Positions 47,135 to 55,508 of a stretch of DNA of 64,000 nt are shown here, piece after piece. The notes under the pieces are model-generated. The model saw nothing but the letters and a program-made list of their open reading frames with translations, had not been told where the DNA came from and did not search any database. The stretch is taken from assembly GCA_902789325.1 (NCBI GenBank), contig CADANN010000005.1, positions 1 through 64,000 of the forward strand. Direction: 5' to 3'. Positions within the stretch are counted from its first letter, which is position 1, and each line of letters begins with the position of its first letter. This stretch comes from an uncultured Spirochaetaceae bacterium. Its GTDB lineage: Bacteria > Spirochaetota > Spirochaetia > Treponematales > Treponemataceae. Both the position numbers and the translations under genes were made by a program.

Positions 47135-48775
47135 TTATTTTCCACCAAGTTTTTCTGTTGTATCTGAAACATAAACAGCAGCTTGAATTCCTCCGCGTGT
47201 CAGTGCATTCCAGAATCTTTTTGCATCAAGTTCCGGATGTTTTGGACGCAGAATATCAAACTTCTGTGCAGTTGTCTGGATTGTGTTATAATTCCAGTCT
47301 GTTCTATTTATATATTCGGCGTTTTTAAGTACTTCAGGAATAGAATCTTCTATTTTTTTATTCTGAGGAATTGTACCTGTAATTGTTTCAAGTTGTGATT
47401 CTGAAAGTTTTGCAAAAGCTGATGGAGGGAAATCTTTTTCATCATCAAGTTCCGTACCTTTAAGGAATTGTTCTGTACGCTCATTTGCAGGTTCAAGAGT
47501 AATAAAGATATCAGATACTGCATCCTGTGCTACTGCAATTGCTGCTTGGCGGTTATGGCTTACAGCAATTATGTTTCCGCATTTTTCTACATTATTGCGA
47601 GGAAAATCAACTTCACTGCCAATGCTTACTGTGGCACGTGGAAGTACATCAAAAACTGCGCGGTCTGAATAATCCTTAATATTTTCTATATATTTTACTG
47701 TTCCAGGTATGCTCATCCATGCGCGCTCAGCAGAAGTACGAAGACATGGAACTTCAAAAAGCTCATATGGCTGGGCTGCATTTTTGCAGAGTTCGCTCGG
47801 AGTATAATCTACAGGCTTTCGGCGCGATATCAGCTCTTTTGGCTCCTGACCTGCAGCAATAACAATTCCCTGCTTTGTGAGGTTTAAATCTGAAGCATAA
47901 GGATAGGTCCAGCCAGACATATAGCCACCAGAAAGTCTGCCTGCAATTTCACCAATCATTGGGCCCTTGCTTGTATATTTGATATCTGCCTTAGCGGCTC
48001 CACAAGTAAGTCCCAGAGATTTAGCACCAAGGGCAAAAACAGAAATAAGCTCGTCGTGAGTTTTTTTGTCGAGTTCGGCAGGCATTGTGTGGCCAACTTC
48101 AATAAAATACGGAGGATATTTTATATGACGGATTGCAAAACCTGTTACTGTAAAGGTTCCGTTATAAACCAGTGCATCAATTGAATACTCTGGGCCTTCC
48201 ATATACTCTTCAACAATTGCGTTACCAGTGCGGCTGCATTTTACAGCAACTTCAACGGCTGGAAGAAATTCTGCTTCGCTGCGAACCATTCGGCAACCGC
48301 GAGCTCCCATATTGTCTACGGGTTTTACTACGAGAGGGAATGACATTTTTGAGAGCACGGTATTTATGAGTTTGTCGCTGATATCTTCTTTTCCAACTCG
48401 CAAAAAGGCTGGTGACGGTACACCAGCATCTGCAAAGCACTGGCGCATAACTGTTTTTACGCTTGCGTTTATTGCGGCCTGGTGACTATGAGCCGGGAGT
48501 CCGAGTTTTTCGCAAACATAACTTACGCTTGCAGAAAAGTCTGTACCCGCAGTAAAAACAGCGGCTAATCCGCCCTCTCCGTCCTGTAATTCTTTAGCAT
48601 AAGCTAAGATTCCATCTTTATCTTTTAAATCTATTTGTCTGAATGTATCTGCGTAAGGAATTGCAACGGCTTTTGGATCTGCATCAATTACGTGTACGGT
48701 AAAGCCTTCTTCTTTTGCACTGAGAATTGCAGGCTTTTGCATAAGGCCTGCACCAAGAATCAAAATATTTTTCAT
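47135..48775 (-). CDS. ATP-grasp carboxylate-amine ligase-like protein
   Basis: About 546 aa from the ATG at 48775, since GGTGGA just before it serves as ribosome binding site; a GTG three codons upstream is possible. The N-terminal Rossmann-like part (ILILGAGLMQKPAILSA) and ATP-grasp core (FPLVVKPVDNMGARGC, IVEEYMEGPEYSID, ADIKYTSKGPMIGEIAGR) are like PurK/CarB/biotin carboxylase relatives. The C-terminal 200 residues are not recognised. Substrate unknown; it would join a carboxylate to an amine, perhaps an amino-acyl decoration of a sugar, given the neighbours. Confidence 0.8.
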   Translation of the reverse strand: MKNILILGAGLMQKPAILSAKEEGFTVHVIDADPKAVAIPYADTFRQIDLKDKDGILAYAKELQDGEGGLAAVFTAGTDFSASVSYVCEKLGLPAHSHQAAINASVKTVMRQCFADAGVPSPAFLRVGKEDISDKLINTVLSKMSFPLVVKPVDNMGARGCRMVRSEAEFLPAVEVAVKCSRTGNAIVEEYMEGPEYSIDALVYNGTFTVTGFAIRHIKYPPYFIEVGHTMPAELDKKTHDELISVFALGAKSLGLTCGAAKADIKYTSKGPMIGEIAGRLSGGYMSGWTYPYASDLNLTKQGIVIAAGQEPKELISRRKPVDYTPSELCKNAAQPYELFEVPCLRTSAERAWMSIPGTVKYIENIKDYSDRAVFDVLPRATVSIGSEVDFPRNNVEKCGNIIAVSHNRQAAIAVAQDAVSDIFITLEPANERTEQFLKGTELDDEKDFPPSAFAKLSESQLETITGTIPQNKKIEDSIPEVLKNAEYINRTDWNYNTIQTTAQKFDILRPKHPELDAKRFWNALTRGGIQAAVYVSDTTEKLGGK

Positions 48776-48803
48776 TATTTCCACCCTTTATAATGACAAT
48801 AAA

Positions 48804-51305
48804 TTATATTTTCTTACAGTAAATTTCTACTGTATCGCCGAGTTTTTTTGCACGGCTTAATGTATCTGTCAGTTTCCATTTCAGACTGCCTGGTTTCGCG
48901 CCAGATTTTTTAATGCTCGGGAAGCGTTCCGGGTGATGTCCGGTTGAAACAATGCGCTCTACCTTAAAGCCGAATTGTCGCAAAATTGAATCTGCACGGC
49001 CTGGTTCCCAGATTGTATAATGGTCTGTTGGACTAATCTGATAAAAATGATCTTTATCGCTGACTGCAGAAATCCCCTCTCCACTTGGTGTAGAAAAAGC
49101 AAAGATTCCGCCTTTTTTTACAAGAGAAGAAACCTTACGGAGAACACTTCCCAAATCCTTAAAATGTTCAATTACATACCACATTGTTACAACATCAAAC
49201 TGAGCAATACCAAATTCTTCTGCTGTATCAATTTCCGGAAAAGCTGAACAAACCGCTGGATATTTCAATGTTTTCTGAACATAAGAAATTGCATCATCAG
49301 AAATATCTGTTCCAAAAGGATTAAAGCCCGAATCTACAGCTGCTGCAAGGAAAGGTCCATATGCACAACCGATATCAAAAAGATTTTTTTCTGTACCTGC
49401 ACTGCCTGGTCCACAAAGAGTTTTTATTACCCCTGCGCGTCGCATTCCCTGTGCTTTTATTGAATCAAAATCTTCTTCATAAGTTTTGCCGTATTGTTTT
49501 TTATAATCTTCAAAGAAATAGGCTTTCTGATATTTTTTATCTTCTATCGTAGTAAAAGCCATATAAACCATGCCGCACTTTGAACAACGGCGGTAGGTTC
49601 TTGTTTCGTTGCGGGAAATAACTTCGTCCGGTTGAGAAGGCATTATTCCGCAAACAGGACAGCACATTCTTTTTCCGTTGGCTAGCAGGCGCAAAAACTC
49701 GCTTAATGACTTTTTATCACCTTTCAAATCTCCTTCCAAAAACTGTTTTGCATAAAGATTTTCGGAACAAAGGGCAGTATCTAAGGATGAATCTGAAATA
49801 GATTTATCTCCTACGTATGCAAAATTATATTTTTCTGCAAGCTTTTTATGAAGATTTGTTGTAGGTAAAAGAATTACTCCACAACCTGCATACACTGCTT
49901 CAAAGGCTGTAAGTCCATAATGTGTTGCAACAATATCATATTCAAAAAGCTTTTCTCGGAGACCAGCCACCGGCTTAATAAACTCAATATTCGGACCACC
50001 AGCATAATCTACATATGGACTTTGTTCATTTGAAACAATTGCTGTAATCTTGGCTTCCGGAAACTTTTTCATAAAAGCCTTGGCTGCTGGAATTGTAAGA
50101 TTTGCGGGATCTTCACCACCAAGACATATGAGTACACGTTCAACTTTTTTTCCAGAATCCAGTTTTGCAGGATCGCGTACATTCTGTGGCATTGTAATAA
50201 AACCGCTTTCTGTTTTGTTTGCAATACGCTCACATTTATAAGAAGGAATAATATCAAGAAGATAGTCGCAGTAATCTGTAAAGCGAGAGCCTTCATCAAT
50301 AGAAATAAAACTGCGGTTTTTAGAAAGTTCTTTAAGCTGATTTTCTGTAAGTTCAAAGGTATCTGTAACAATTGCAGGAAGATATGATTCATCAGGTATA
50401 GAATTGATTATCTGATTTTGCGAAAGGCCTGCAGCAACATATTCTGCAATTACAGAATCTGTCTCAGTAAGAGTTTTATCATCTGGGATATAAACGAAAA
50501 ATCCGCCCTGTGCGGCTGTGCTTAGACAGCGACGCAGATGGCCGGTTCCGTGTCCTTTTACAACAGAAGGTACCAGTACCACAGGATATTTAACACTGTT
50601 TGAACGGCAGGCCTCCAGAATCTGTTCTGTTGTATATGGACCTTCATAGCCTTTTGAATTCATGTAATTTACAATTGAAACAGCGCGTAAATAATCTGAA
50701 TAAGTATCTATAGTTGTGCGGAGTTCCGGGAAATTAAATCGGCGTGGAGCTGGCACAAACTCGCAGACATAACGGTCTTTGTGATTATAAAAAGCCGGGC
50801 CAACGTGTTCATGGTCATACGGATCTGAAGTTTCGCCTGCTGCCTTCTTCAAAGATTCTGCTGAAAAAACTTCTACTCCACTACCGTGTGGCAAACCTGA
50901 ATAAGTCAAATAATCGCAGTGGCTTTTACCTTCATTTTTTTCTTCAAAAAGTGCAGCACTTTCTTCTGCGGCTTCATAAAAAAGAAACGGGTTATCAGCC
51001 GTAGCGCGAATTACGGTCTGAGTTTTTACTGTATTTAAAAGAGAAACAAAACGGTCAAGAACATCATTCAAACTTCCTGCAAAACATTCAAAGCCGTATT
51101 CACGACATACAGGCAAAAGCGCTTCATAAGATGCTTCATCAGTTGCAACAAAATAATGATCAGCATTTACCTTTTTCATTGAAGAAAGCACCCATGAAAG
51201 TACAGGCTTTCCGCCAAGGTCTTTTAAGGCTTTACCAGGCAATCTTGTAGAGGATAATCTGCACTGTACAATAACCGTTCTATTCGTTTTTGTCTTTATC
51301 ATCAT
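48804..51305 (-). CDS. Cytidylyltransferase-GT-methyltransferase fusion
   Basis: 833 aa with at least three enzymes in one chain. Residues about 8-235: SpsF/NeuA-like nucleotidyltransferase (VQCRLSSTRLPGKAL, then RATADNPF). Residues about 240-550: PseG/SpsG-like glycosyltransferase fold (KGHGTGHLRRC, then ICLGGEDPANLT, then DIVATHYGLTAFEAVYAGCG). Residues about 565-605: a zinc ribbon with paired cysteines (CPVCG and CSKCG). Residues about 620-800: class I SAM methyltransferase (FDIGCAYGPF, then FDVVTMWYVIEHF). The first two activities are typical of nonulosonic-acid pathways for flagellin or cell-surface glycans. The start overlaps the upstream gene by 26 bp. The exact start is uncertain. Confidence 0.8.
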   Translation of the reverse strand: MMIKTKTNRTVIVQCRLSSTRLPGKALKDLGGKPVLSWVLSSMKKVNADHYFVATDEASYEALLPVCREYGFECFAGSLNDVLDRFVSLLNTVKTQTVIRATADNPFLFYEAAEESAALFEEKNEGKSHCDYLTYSGLPHGSGVEVFSAESLKKAAGETSDPYDHEHVGPAFYNHKDRYVCEFVPAPRRFNFPELRTTIDTYSDYLRAVSIVNYMNSKGYEGPYTTEQILEACRSNSVKYPVVLVPSVVKGHGTGHLRRCLSTAAQGGFFVYIPDDKTLTETDSVIAEYVAAGLSQNQIINSIPDESYLPAIVTDTFELTENQLKELSKNRSFISIDEGSRFTDYCDYLLDIIPSYKCERIANKTESGFITMPQNVRDPAKLDSGKKVERVLICLGGEDPANLTIPAAKAFMKKFPEAKITAIVSNEQSPYVDYAGGPNIEFIKPVAGLREKLFEYDIVATHYGLTAFEAVYAGCGVILLPTTNLHKKLAEKYNFAYVGDKSISDSSLDTALCSENLYAKQFLEGDLKGDKKSLSEFLRLLANGKRMCCPVCGIMPSQPDEVISRNETRTYRRCSKCGMVYMAFTTIEDKKYQKAYFFEDYKKQYGKTYEEDFDSIKAQGMRRAGVIKTLCGPGSAGTEKNLFDIGCAYGPFLAAAVDSGFNPFGTDISDDAISYVQKTLKYPAVCSAFPEIDTAEEFGIAQFDVVTMWYVIEHFKDLGSVLRKVSSLVKKGGIFAFSTPSGEGISAVSDKDHFYQISPTDHYTIWEPGRADSILRQFGFKVERIVSTGHHPERFPSIKKSGAKPGSLKWKLTDTLSRAKKLGDTVEIYCKKI

Positions 51306-52257
51306 CTTTACGGCTCCAATCCTGAATCAGTGTTTGCAAATCCATTTTGTAGCGGTATTTATTTTTTGACACCCATAATCTTGCAGCATTAAACTGTCTG
51401 CGTGCTTCCATAAATCCGCAGGAAGAACGGCCAAGAAAAACCAGGAACGATGAACGGCGGATATATCCGGCTCCCATTTTTATTTTTGGAAGCTCGTTTT
51501 TCAGATAGCAGCGAAGATAATCCAGATTAAAGGTTGTATCATTTACAGGAGGCTCATCCATATACGAAAACTGCATATGAGAAGTAAGAAATGTATTTTC
51601 TCCCCAAAGCCATGAACGCAGAGCAAGGTCAAGGTTTTGCCAGTAAGGCGAACTGATTGTCCAGTCAAAGCCCCCAAGCTCTATAAACTTTTTTCTATTA
51701 TATAACGCTACATAATCAAATGGGAAAAGTGTTTTCTTTCCATTTGCAATTTCTGAAGAAGAATCTATTACAAAATGTGTATGTTCTGCACTCGGGCTAA
51801 AGGCACAAGGCAATGCATTTTTTTGATTATCAAGAAGGCGCGGAACAATACAATAAGGTGAATCTGCGGTAAGTCGTTCAGCAAGATGCGGTGGAATAAA
51901 ATTTGTTGGAAGACTCAGAGTATCACGAAGAACCAGAACATAATCTGACTGCACTTCTCCCATTGCAAGGTTTATAAGGTCGCCATCTGTTGTTTTCTCG
52001 AGAGGTACGAGAAATTTTATCATTGGAAAACGCTTTGAAACATCATCAGTAAAATTATTTGAATCATGTTCAACCGAAACTATTGTCTGAAAATTGCACT
52101 GCAAAAGATTTTCGAACACGTGGAGCTTATAGTGACTTCCACTACTGTTGAGAAGAATTACGGAAATATTAAGAGCAGCCGGATCAATTGCTTTTGGGCC
52201 GCCTATAATTGTTCGTTTAATCTGATGTTCGCTAAAAGTTAAAGGTATACCATTCAT
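51280..52257 (-). CDS. Glycosyltransferase-like protein
   Basis: 325 aa, low-confidence family call. The order of elements recalls a GT-A fold: ISVILLNSSG, a YVLVLRDTLSLP strand where a DxD motif would sit, IVPRLLDNQ, and GGFDWTISSPYWQNLDLALR resembling the acceptor part of GT2 enzymes (GGFDE...EDxDL-type). The classic DxD is not clear (RDT instead), so it may be inactive or divergent. It overlaps both neighbours by about 26 bp, a sign of tight co-expression. Confidence 0.6.
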   Translation of the reverse strand: MNGIPLTFSEHQIKRTIIGGPKAIDPAALNISVILLNSSGSHYKLHVFENLLQCNFQTIVSVEHDSNNFTDDVSKRFPMIKFLVPLEKTTDGDLINLAMGEVQSDYVLVLRDTLSLPTNFIPPHLAERLTADSPYCIVPRLLDNQKNALPCAFSPSAEHTHFVIDSSSEIANGKKTLFPFDYVALYNRKKFIELGGFDWTISSPYWQNLDLALRSWLWGENTFLTSHMQFSYMDEPPVNDTTFNLDYLRCYLKNELPKIKMGAGYIRRSSFLVFLGRSSCGFMEARRQFNAARLWVSKNKYRYKMDLQTLIQDWSRKDDDKDKNE

Positions 52258-53815
52258 CGCATTTCTCGCATTTTCCGCAATATTTTTTATTTATATGATT
52301 AAGTAATTGTTCGTCTGTTTTGTGCCAGATTGTTTCGAGACTTTCTGTAAATACATTTCCGGCAGTTAGTGATTTTCCGTCACAACTTGGATCGCCAAGT
52401 ACACAGGAATGACAATAAGGAACATCTCCATTTGAAAGAATTGTCATATCTCGTCTCAAGTGCCAGCATGGGTCACGCTCAAGCGGAGAAAGATCTGCCG
52501 GTTTACACTGAGGTAAAAGTCCTGCAAAGTCATTGTATTTTTGAATTATGAGATTTCCACCAGAAGGATTTGATTTTTCATTCCAGTAGCGGAAGAAAGT
52601 TTCGAGTTCGGCTTCATTTTCATTCATTCGTACAAACTGCGGGTACACACAGCCAGGAAGAGCTGCAGAAAGAAGGCCTGTTGCTGTAAATGCCTGCTGG
52701 AAAGCATTTGCAGGGCAGTTTTTATGAATTGCTTTATAGGTTGCATCTGATGCTGCATCAAGGGTTACTGCAATCATGATTTTCTGCCAGCCGTTTTTTC
52801 TTGGTAAAGCTGATTTTTCCAGTTCAGAAAGTTTTTTACAAAGTTCTTCTGTTACTAAAAGACCGTCTGTTTCGAAGAAGACAGAAAGCCCCTGATATGA
52901 AAGGATTTTTTCAACAATTTCAATAAAACGTGGATGACTTAAAGGTTCACCCCAGGCAGAAAGACTGATTACAGCAGATTCACTGAACTCTGCAATCTGC
53001 TCGATAAGTTTAGAGCATTTTTCAAAATCCATAAAAGGAAGTTTTTCTTTTGCTTTATCTGCAATTGGAGTGAATTTATATTTTCCTTCATAAGCTGTGC
53101 AATATGGAAGATATACAGCATTTGACGAAACTGCATCTGATATCTGTAAATTATAAAAACCTGGTACAGTTTTTAAGCAGTCTGGATTTTTGGAAGCAAG
53201 TTCTGAAAGTTTTTCTGCATCAGCATCTTCACCAATTTCAATTCCAGCTTTTGAAGCCTGATCAAAAAGTGCTTTACTCTGCATAAAATTGTCTTTTTTT
53301 CCACAGTGGAATGCCAGACGTAAAAGGCGCCAATCTGTATCGGCAATGATAGTTTCCACATCAAAGGAATTGATATCTGTTTTAATAAGATTATAGATTC
53401 CATCTCTGGTAACTGGCGCATCACCGAGAGTCTTTTGCCTTGTTTTTGCAAGTTCTGCAAGGATTCCGATTGTACCTGAATTAAGTGCTTCGGGAGTAAA
53501 ACCATAAGGATAACCATCTGCAAAGGTATATTCTGATTTATATTCAATATGTGAGTCCCAGATTTTTTTTGAAACTGATTTATTGAGATATGGAAGATCT
53601 ATGTAAGAAAAAAGTACAGTTTCTGCCTGCTTTTCTTCGCAAATCTTTTTCATATCTGATAAAAGCTCTGCAAGAGTAGCTGATTTTAGAGTAAAGGCCT
53701 CTAAGCCAAGCCATGCAGCCCACTGTGAAGAAAGTTCTACAGCTGATTTTCTGTCAAATACCTTTTCGTTCTGGTAAGAAGAGTCGTTATCATAAAAAAT
53801 TACTATGGTTTTCAT
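52232..53815 (-). CDS. Spirochaete-type SPASM-domain protein
   Basis: About 527 aa from the ATG at 53815; an ATG six codons upstream is an alternative. The C-terminus has a SPASM-like cysteine pattern: DPCWHLRRDMTILSNGDVPYC, an HSC pair, and a final CGKCEKC. The central part follows the radical-SAM TIM-barrel pattern (AVISLSAWGEPLSHP, VFFETDGLL), but the region where CX3CX2C should be reads YLPYCTAYEGKY with one cysteine. It resembles a spirochaete SPASM family I recall. Possibly a non-radical relative or glycan-linked scaffold. Divergent from xseA. Confidence 0.65.
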   Translation of the reverse strand: MKTIVIFYDNDSSYQNEKVFDRKSAVELSSQWAAWLGLEAFTLKSATLAELLSDMKKICEEKQAETVLFSYIDLPYLNKSVSKKIWDSHIEYKSEYTFADGYPYGFTPEALNSGTIGILAELAKTRQKTLGDAPVTRDGIYNLIKTDINSFDVETIIADTDWRLLRLAFHCGKKDNFMQSKALFDQASKAGIEIGEDADAEKLSELASKNPDCLKTVPGFYNLQISDAVSSNAVYLPYCTAYEGKYKFTPIADKAKEKLPFMDFEKCSKLIEQIAEFSESAVISLSAWGEPLSHPRFIEIVEKILSYQGLSVFFETDGLLVTEELCKKLSELEKSALPRKNGWQKIMIAVTLDAASDATYKAIHKNCPANAFQQAFTATGLLSAALPGCVYPQFVRMNENEAELETFFRYWNEKSNPSGGNLIIQKYNDFAGLLPQCKPADLSPLERDPCWHLRRDMTILSNGDVPYCHSCVLGDPSCDGKSLTAGNVFTESLETIWHKTDEQLLNHINKKYCGKCEKCDEWYTFNF

Positions 53816-53893
53816 CACTTTCTTTATCGGCATTTCATTGAATAAGTTAATAAAATAAGGTAAGTTGACATTAAGGAAAAAAGCGAGGGGAAA

Positions 53894-55105
53894 ATGAACG
53901 CAGCTGGATTACCACAGGATATTGTTTTCAGCGTTTCGCAGATTACAGATTTAATAAAAGAAATACTTGAGACCTCATTCCGCACAATCACAATTGAAGG
54001 TGAAATTTCTAACTGGCGGCCAAGCGCTGCAGGACATATCTATTTTACATTAAAAGACAATGCAGCTCAGATTAAGGCGGTTATTTTCCGCGGTGCTGCT
54101 ATGAAGCTGAACTTTCGCCCAAAAGATGGAGACAAGGTTCGCTGTACCGGAAGCCTTTCTGTTTATGCACCTCAGGGAAATTATCAGATAATAGTAAATA
54201 CAATGGAAATTGCAGGGGCCGGCAATATTCTTCAGATGCTCGAAGAGCGAAAAAGAAAGCTCGCAGCAGAAGGACTTTTTGATGATTCACGCAAAAAGCC
54301 GCTTCCTGCTATGCCAAAGACCATTGGCGTTGTAACAAGTCCTACAGGAGCTGCAATCCGCGATATTCTGAATGTTACAAAAAGACGAAATCCGGGAATG
54401 AATATTATTGTTCTTCCTGCAATTGTTCAGGGAGATGGAGCCGCACAGACAATCTGCAAGATGATTGAAATTGCAAACTTTTACCAGCTTTGTGACCTTC
54501 TGATTGTTGGACGTGGTGGAGGTTCTCTTGAAGATTTACTTCCATTCAGTGAAGAAAGTGTTGTAAGAGCCGTTGCCGCTTCCCGCATTCCAACAATTAG
54601 TGCAGTTGGACACGAGATTGACTGGGCACTTTGTGATTATGCCGCAGACCGCCGCGCCCCAACACCATCTGCCGCCGCAGAAATGGCCGTACCGCTGCTG
54701 GCCGACATCCAGCAAAACCTCGCCACCTATAAAGACAATTTCTACAATATAATAAAACAACGCACCAATAATGCGCGACTTATGGTCAAAGCCTTTAATC
54801 CGGAAAGTCTTGAAGTGCGCTTCAGAAACATCCAGCAGCCGCTGCTCAACCGTTTCGCCGCCGCCCGCGAAGCCTTACCGCAAAACTTACAGGAAAAAAT
54901 CCGCGACCTTCGCGTGCGGATAAAACAGAACGTGACGGTGCTCGAAAACGCGAGTCCGCAGACAATCTTTGACCGCGGCTACTCAATGGTAACAGGGCCG
55001 GATGGCAAAGTTGTACGGGATGCCGCCTCATTGAACGTCGGCGATAAGCTGGTTATTACCCCGGCCCGTGGAAAGATTACTGCAAATGTTGTTCAAATTG
55101 AATGA
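53894..55105 (+). CDS. xseA: Exodeoxyribonuclease VII large subunit
   Basis: 403 aa. The catalytic subunit of ExoVII, which degrades single-stranded DNA. The N-terminal OB-fold is clear (TIEGEISNWRPSAAGHIYFTL, then VRCTGSLSVYAPQGNYQI). The catalytic region has GVVTSPTGAAIRDI, VGRGGGSLEDL and SAVGHEIDWALCDYAADRRAPTPS. The C-terminal helical part is shorter than in E. coli. GAGGGG lies three bases before the ATG. First gene of the xseA-xseB-mutL unit. Confidence 0.97.
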   Translation: MNAAGLPQDIVFSVSQITDLIKEILETSFRTITIEGEISNWRPSAAGHIYFTLKDNAAQIKAVIFRGAAMKLNFRPKDGDKVRCTGSLSVYAPQGNYQIIVNTMEIAGAGNILQMLEERKRKLAAEGLFDDSRKKPLPAMPKTIGVVTSPTGAAIRDILNVTKRRNPGMNIIVLPAIVQGDGAAQTICKMIEIANFYQLCDLLIVGRGGGSLEDLLPFSEESVVRAVAASRIPTISAVGHEIDWALCDYAADRRAPTPSAAAEMAVPLLADIQQNLATYKDNFYNIIKQRTNNARLMVKAFNPESLEVRFRNIQQPLLNRFAAAREALPQNLQEKIRDLRVRIKQNVTVLENASPQTIFDRGYSMVTGPDGKVVRDAASLNVGDKLVITPARGKITANVVQIE

Positions 55106-55128
55106 CATTTATATTTTAAATTAACGTA

Positions 55129-55223
55129 ATGAATGATTTTCGGCTGCGAGAACCCCAACCCGAAAAAACGGGGCGAGAATGATGTTTTTTCGGATTGGAA
55201 CCTCTCCGCTGAAAATCATTCAT
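55129..55223 (+). repeat. Long imperfect inverted repeat
   Basis: A 95-nt palindrome between xseA and xseB. The outer arms ATGAATGATTTTC/GAAAATCATTCAT pair perfectly over 13 bp. An inner 15-bp stem from CCAA-CCGAAAAAAC and GTTTTTTCGG-TTGG has one mismatch, with a 14-nt loop. A short GCGAGA/TCTCCGC segment joins them. The loop side repeats GAATGAT from the outer arm. It would fold into one long hairpin in the mRNA just before the xseB ribosome binding site. Confidence 0.75.
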
Positions 55224-55247
55224 AACTCAATTATGGAGGTCAACAAC

Positions 55248-55508
55248 ATGAACAACACATTTGAAGAGAACTTAAAAAAACTCGAACAACTTACCACTGA
55301 CATAAAACGCAGCGACATTTCGCTCGAAGACGCTCTCAAAGATTTTGAGGAAGGCATTAAGCTTGCTTCTGGTATGGAAAAGCAGCTCGACGAAATCGAA
55401 GGTAAAATTCAGATTCTCATGAACGAGCCAGCTCCTATGACAAAGGAAAATCCGCCGCAGTTTGAACTTTTCAACGATGACGGCGAAGTAAACGGAACCA
55501 GAAAATGA
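55248..55508 (+). CDS. xseB: Exodeoxyribonuclease VII small subunit
   Basis: 86 aa from the ATG at 55248, set by GGAGG eight bases upstream; longer readings run into the hairpin. The chain FEENLKKLEQLTTDIKRSD followed by SLEDALKDFEEGIKLA is the XseB coiled-coil signature. It binds XseA to form ExoVII. The TGA overlaps the mutL ATG, so the two are translationally coupled. Confidence 0.95.
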   Translation: MNNTFEENLKKLEQLTTDIKRSDISLEDALKDFEEGIKLASGMEKQLDEIEGKIQILMNEPAPMTKENPPQFELFNDDGEVNGTRK

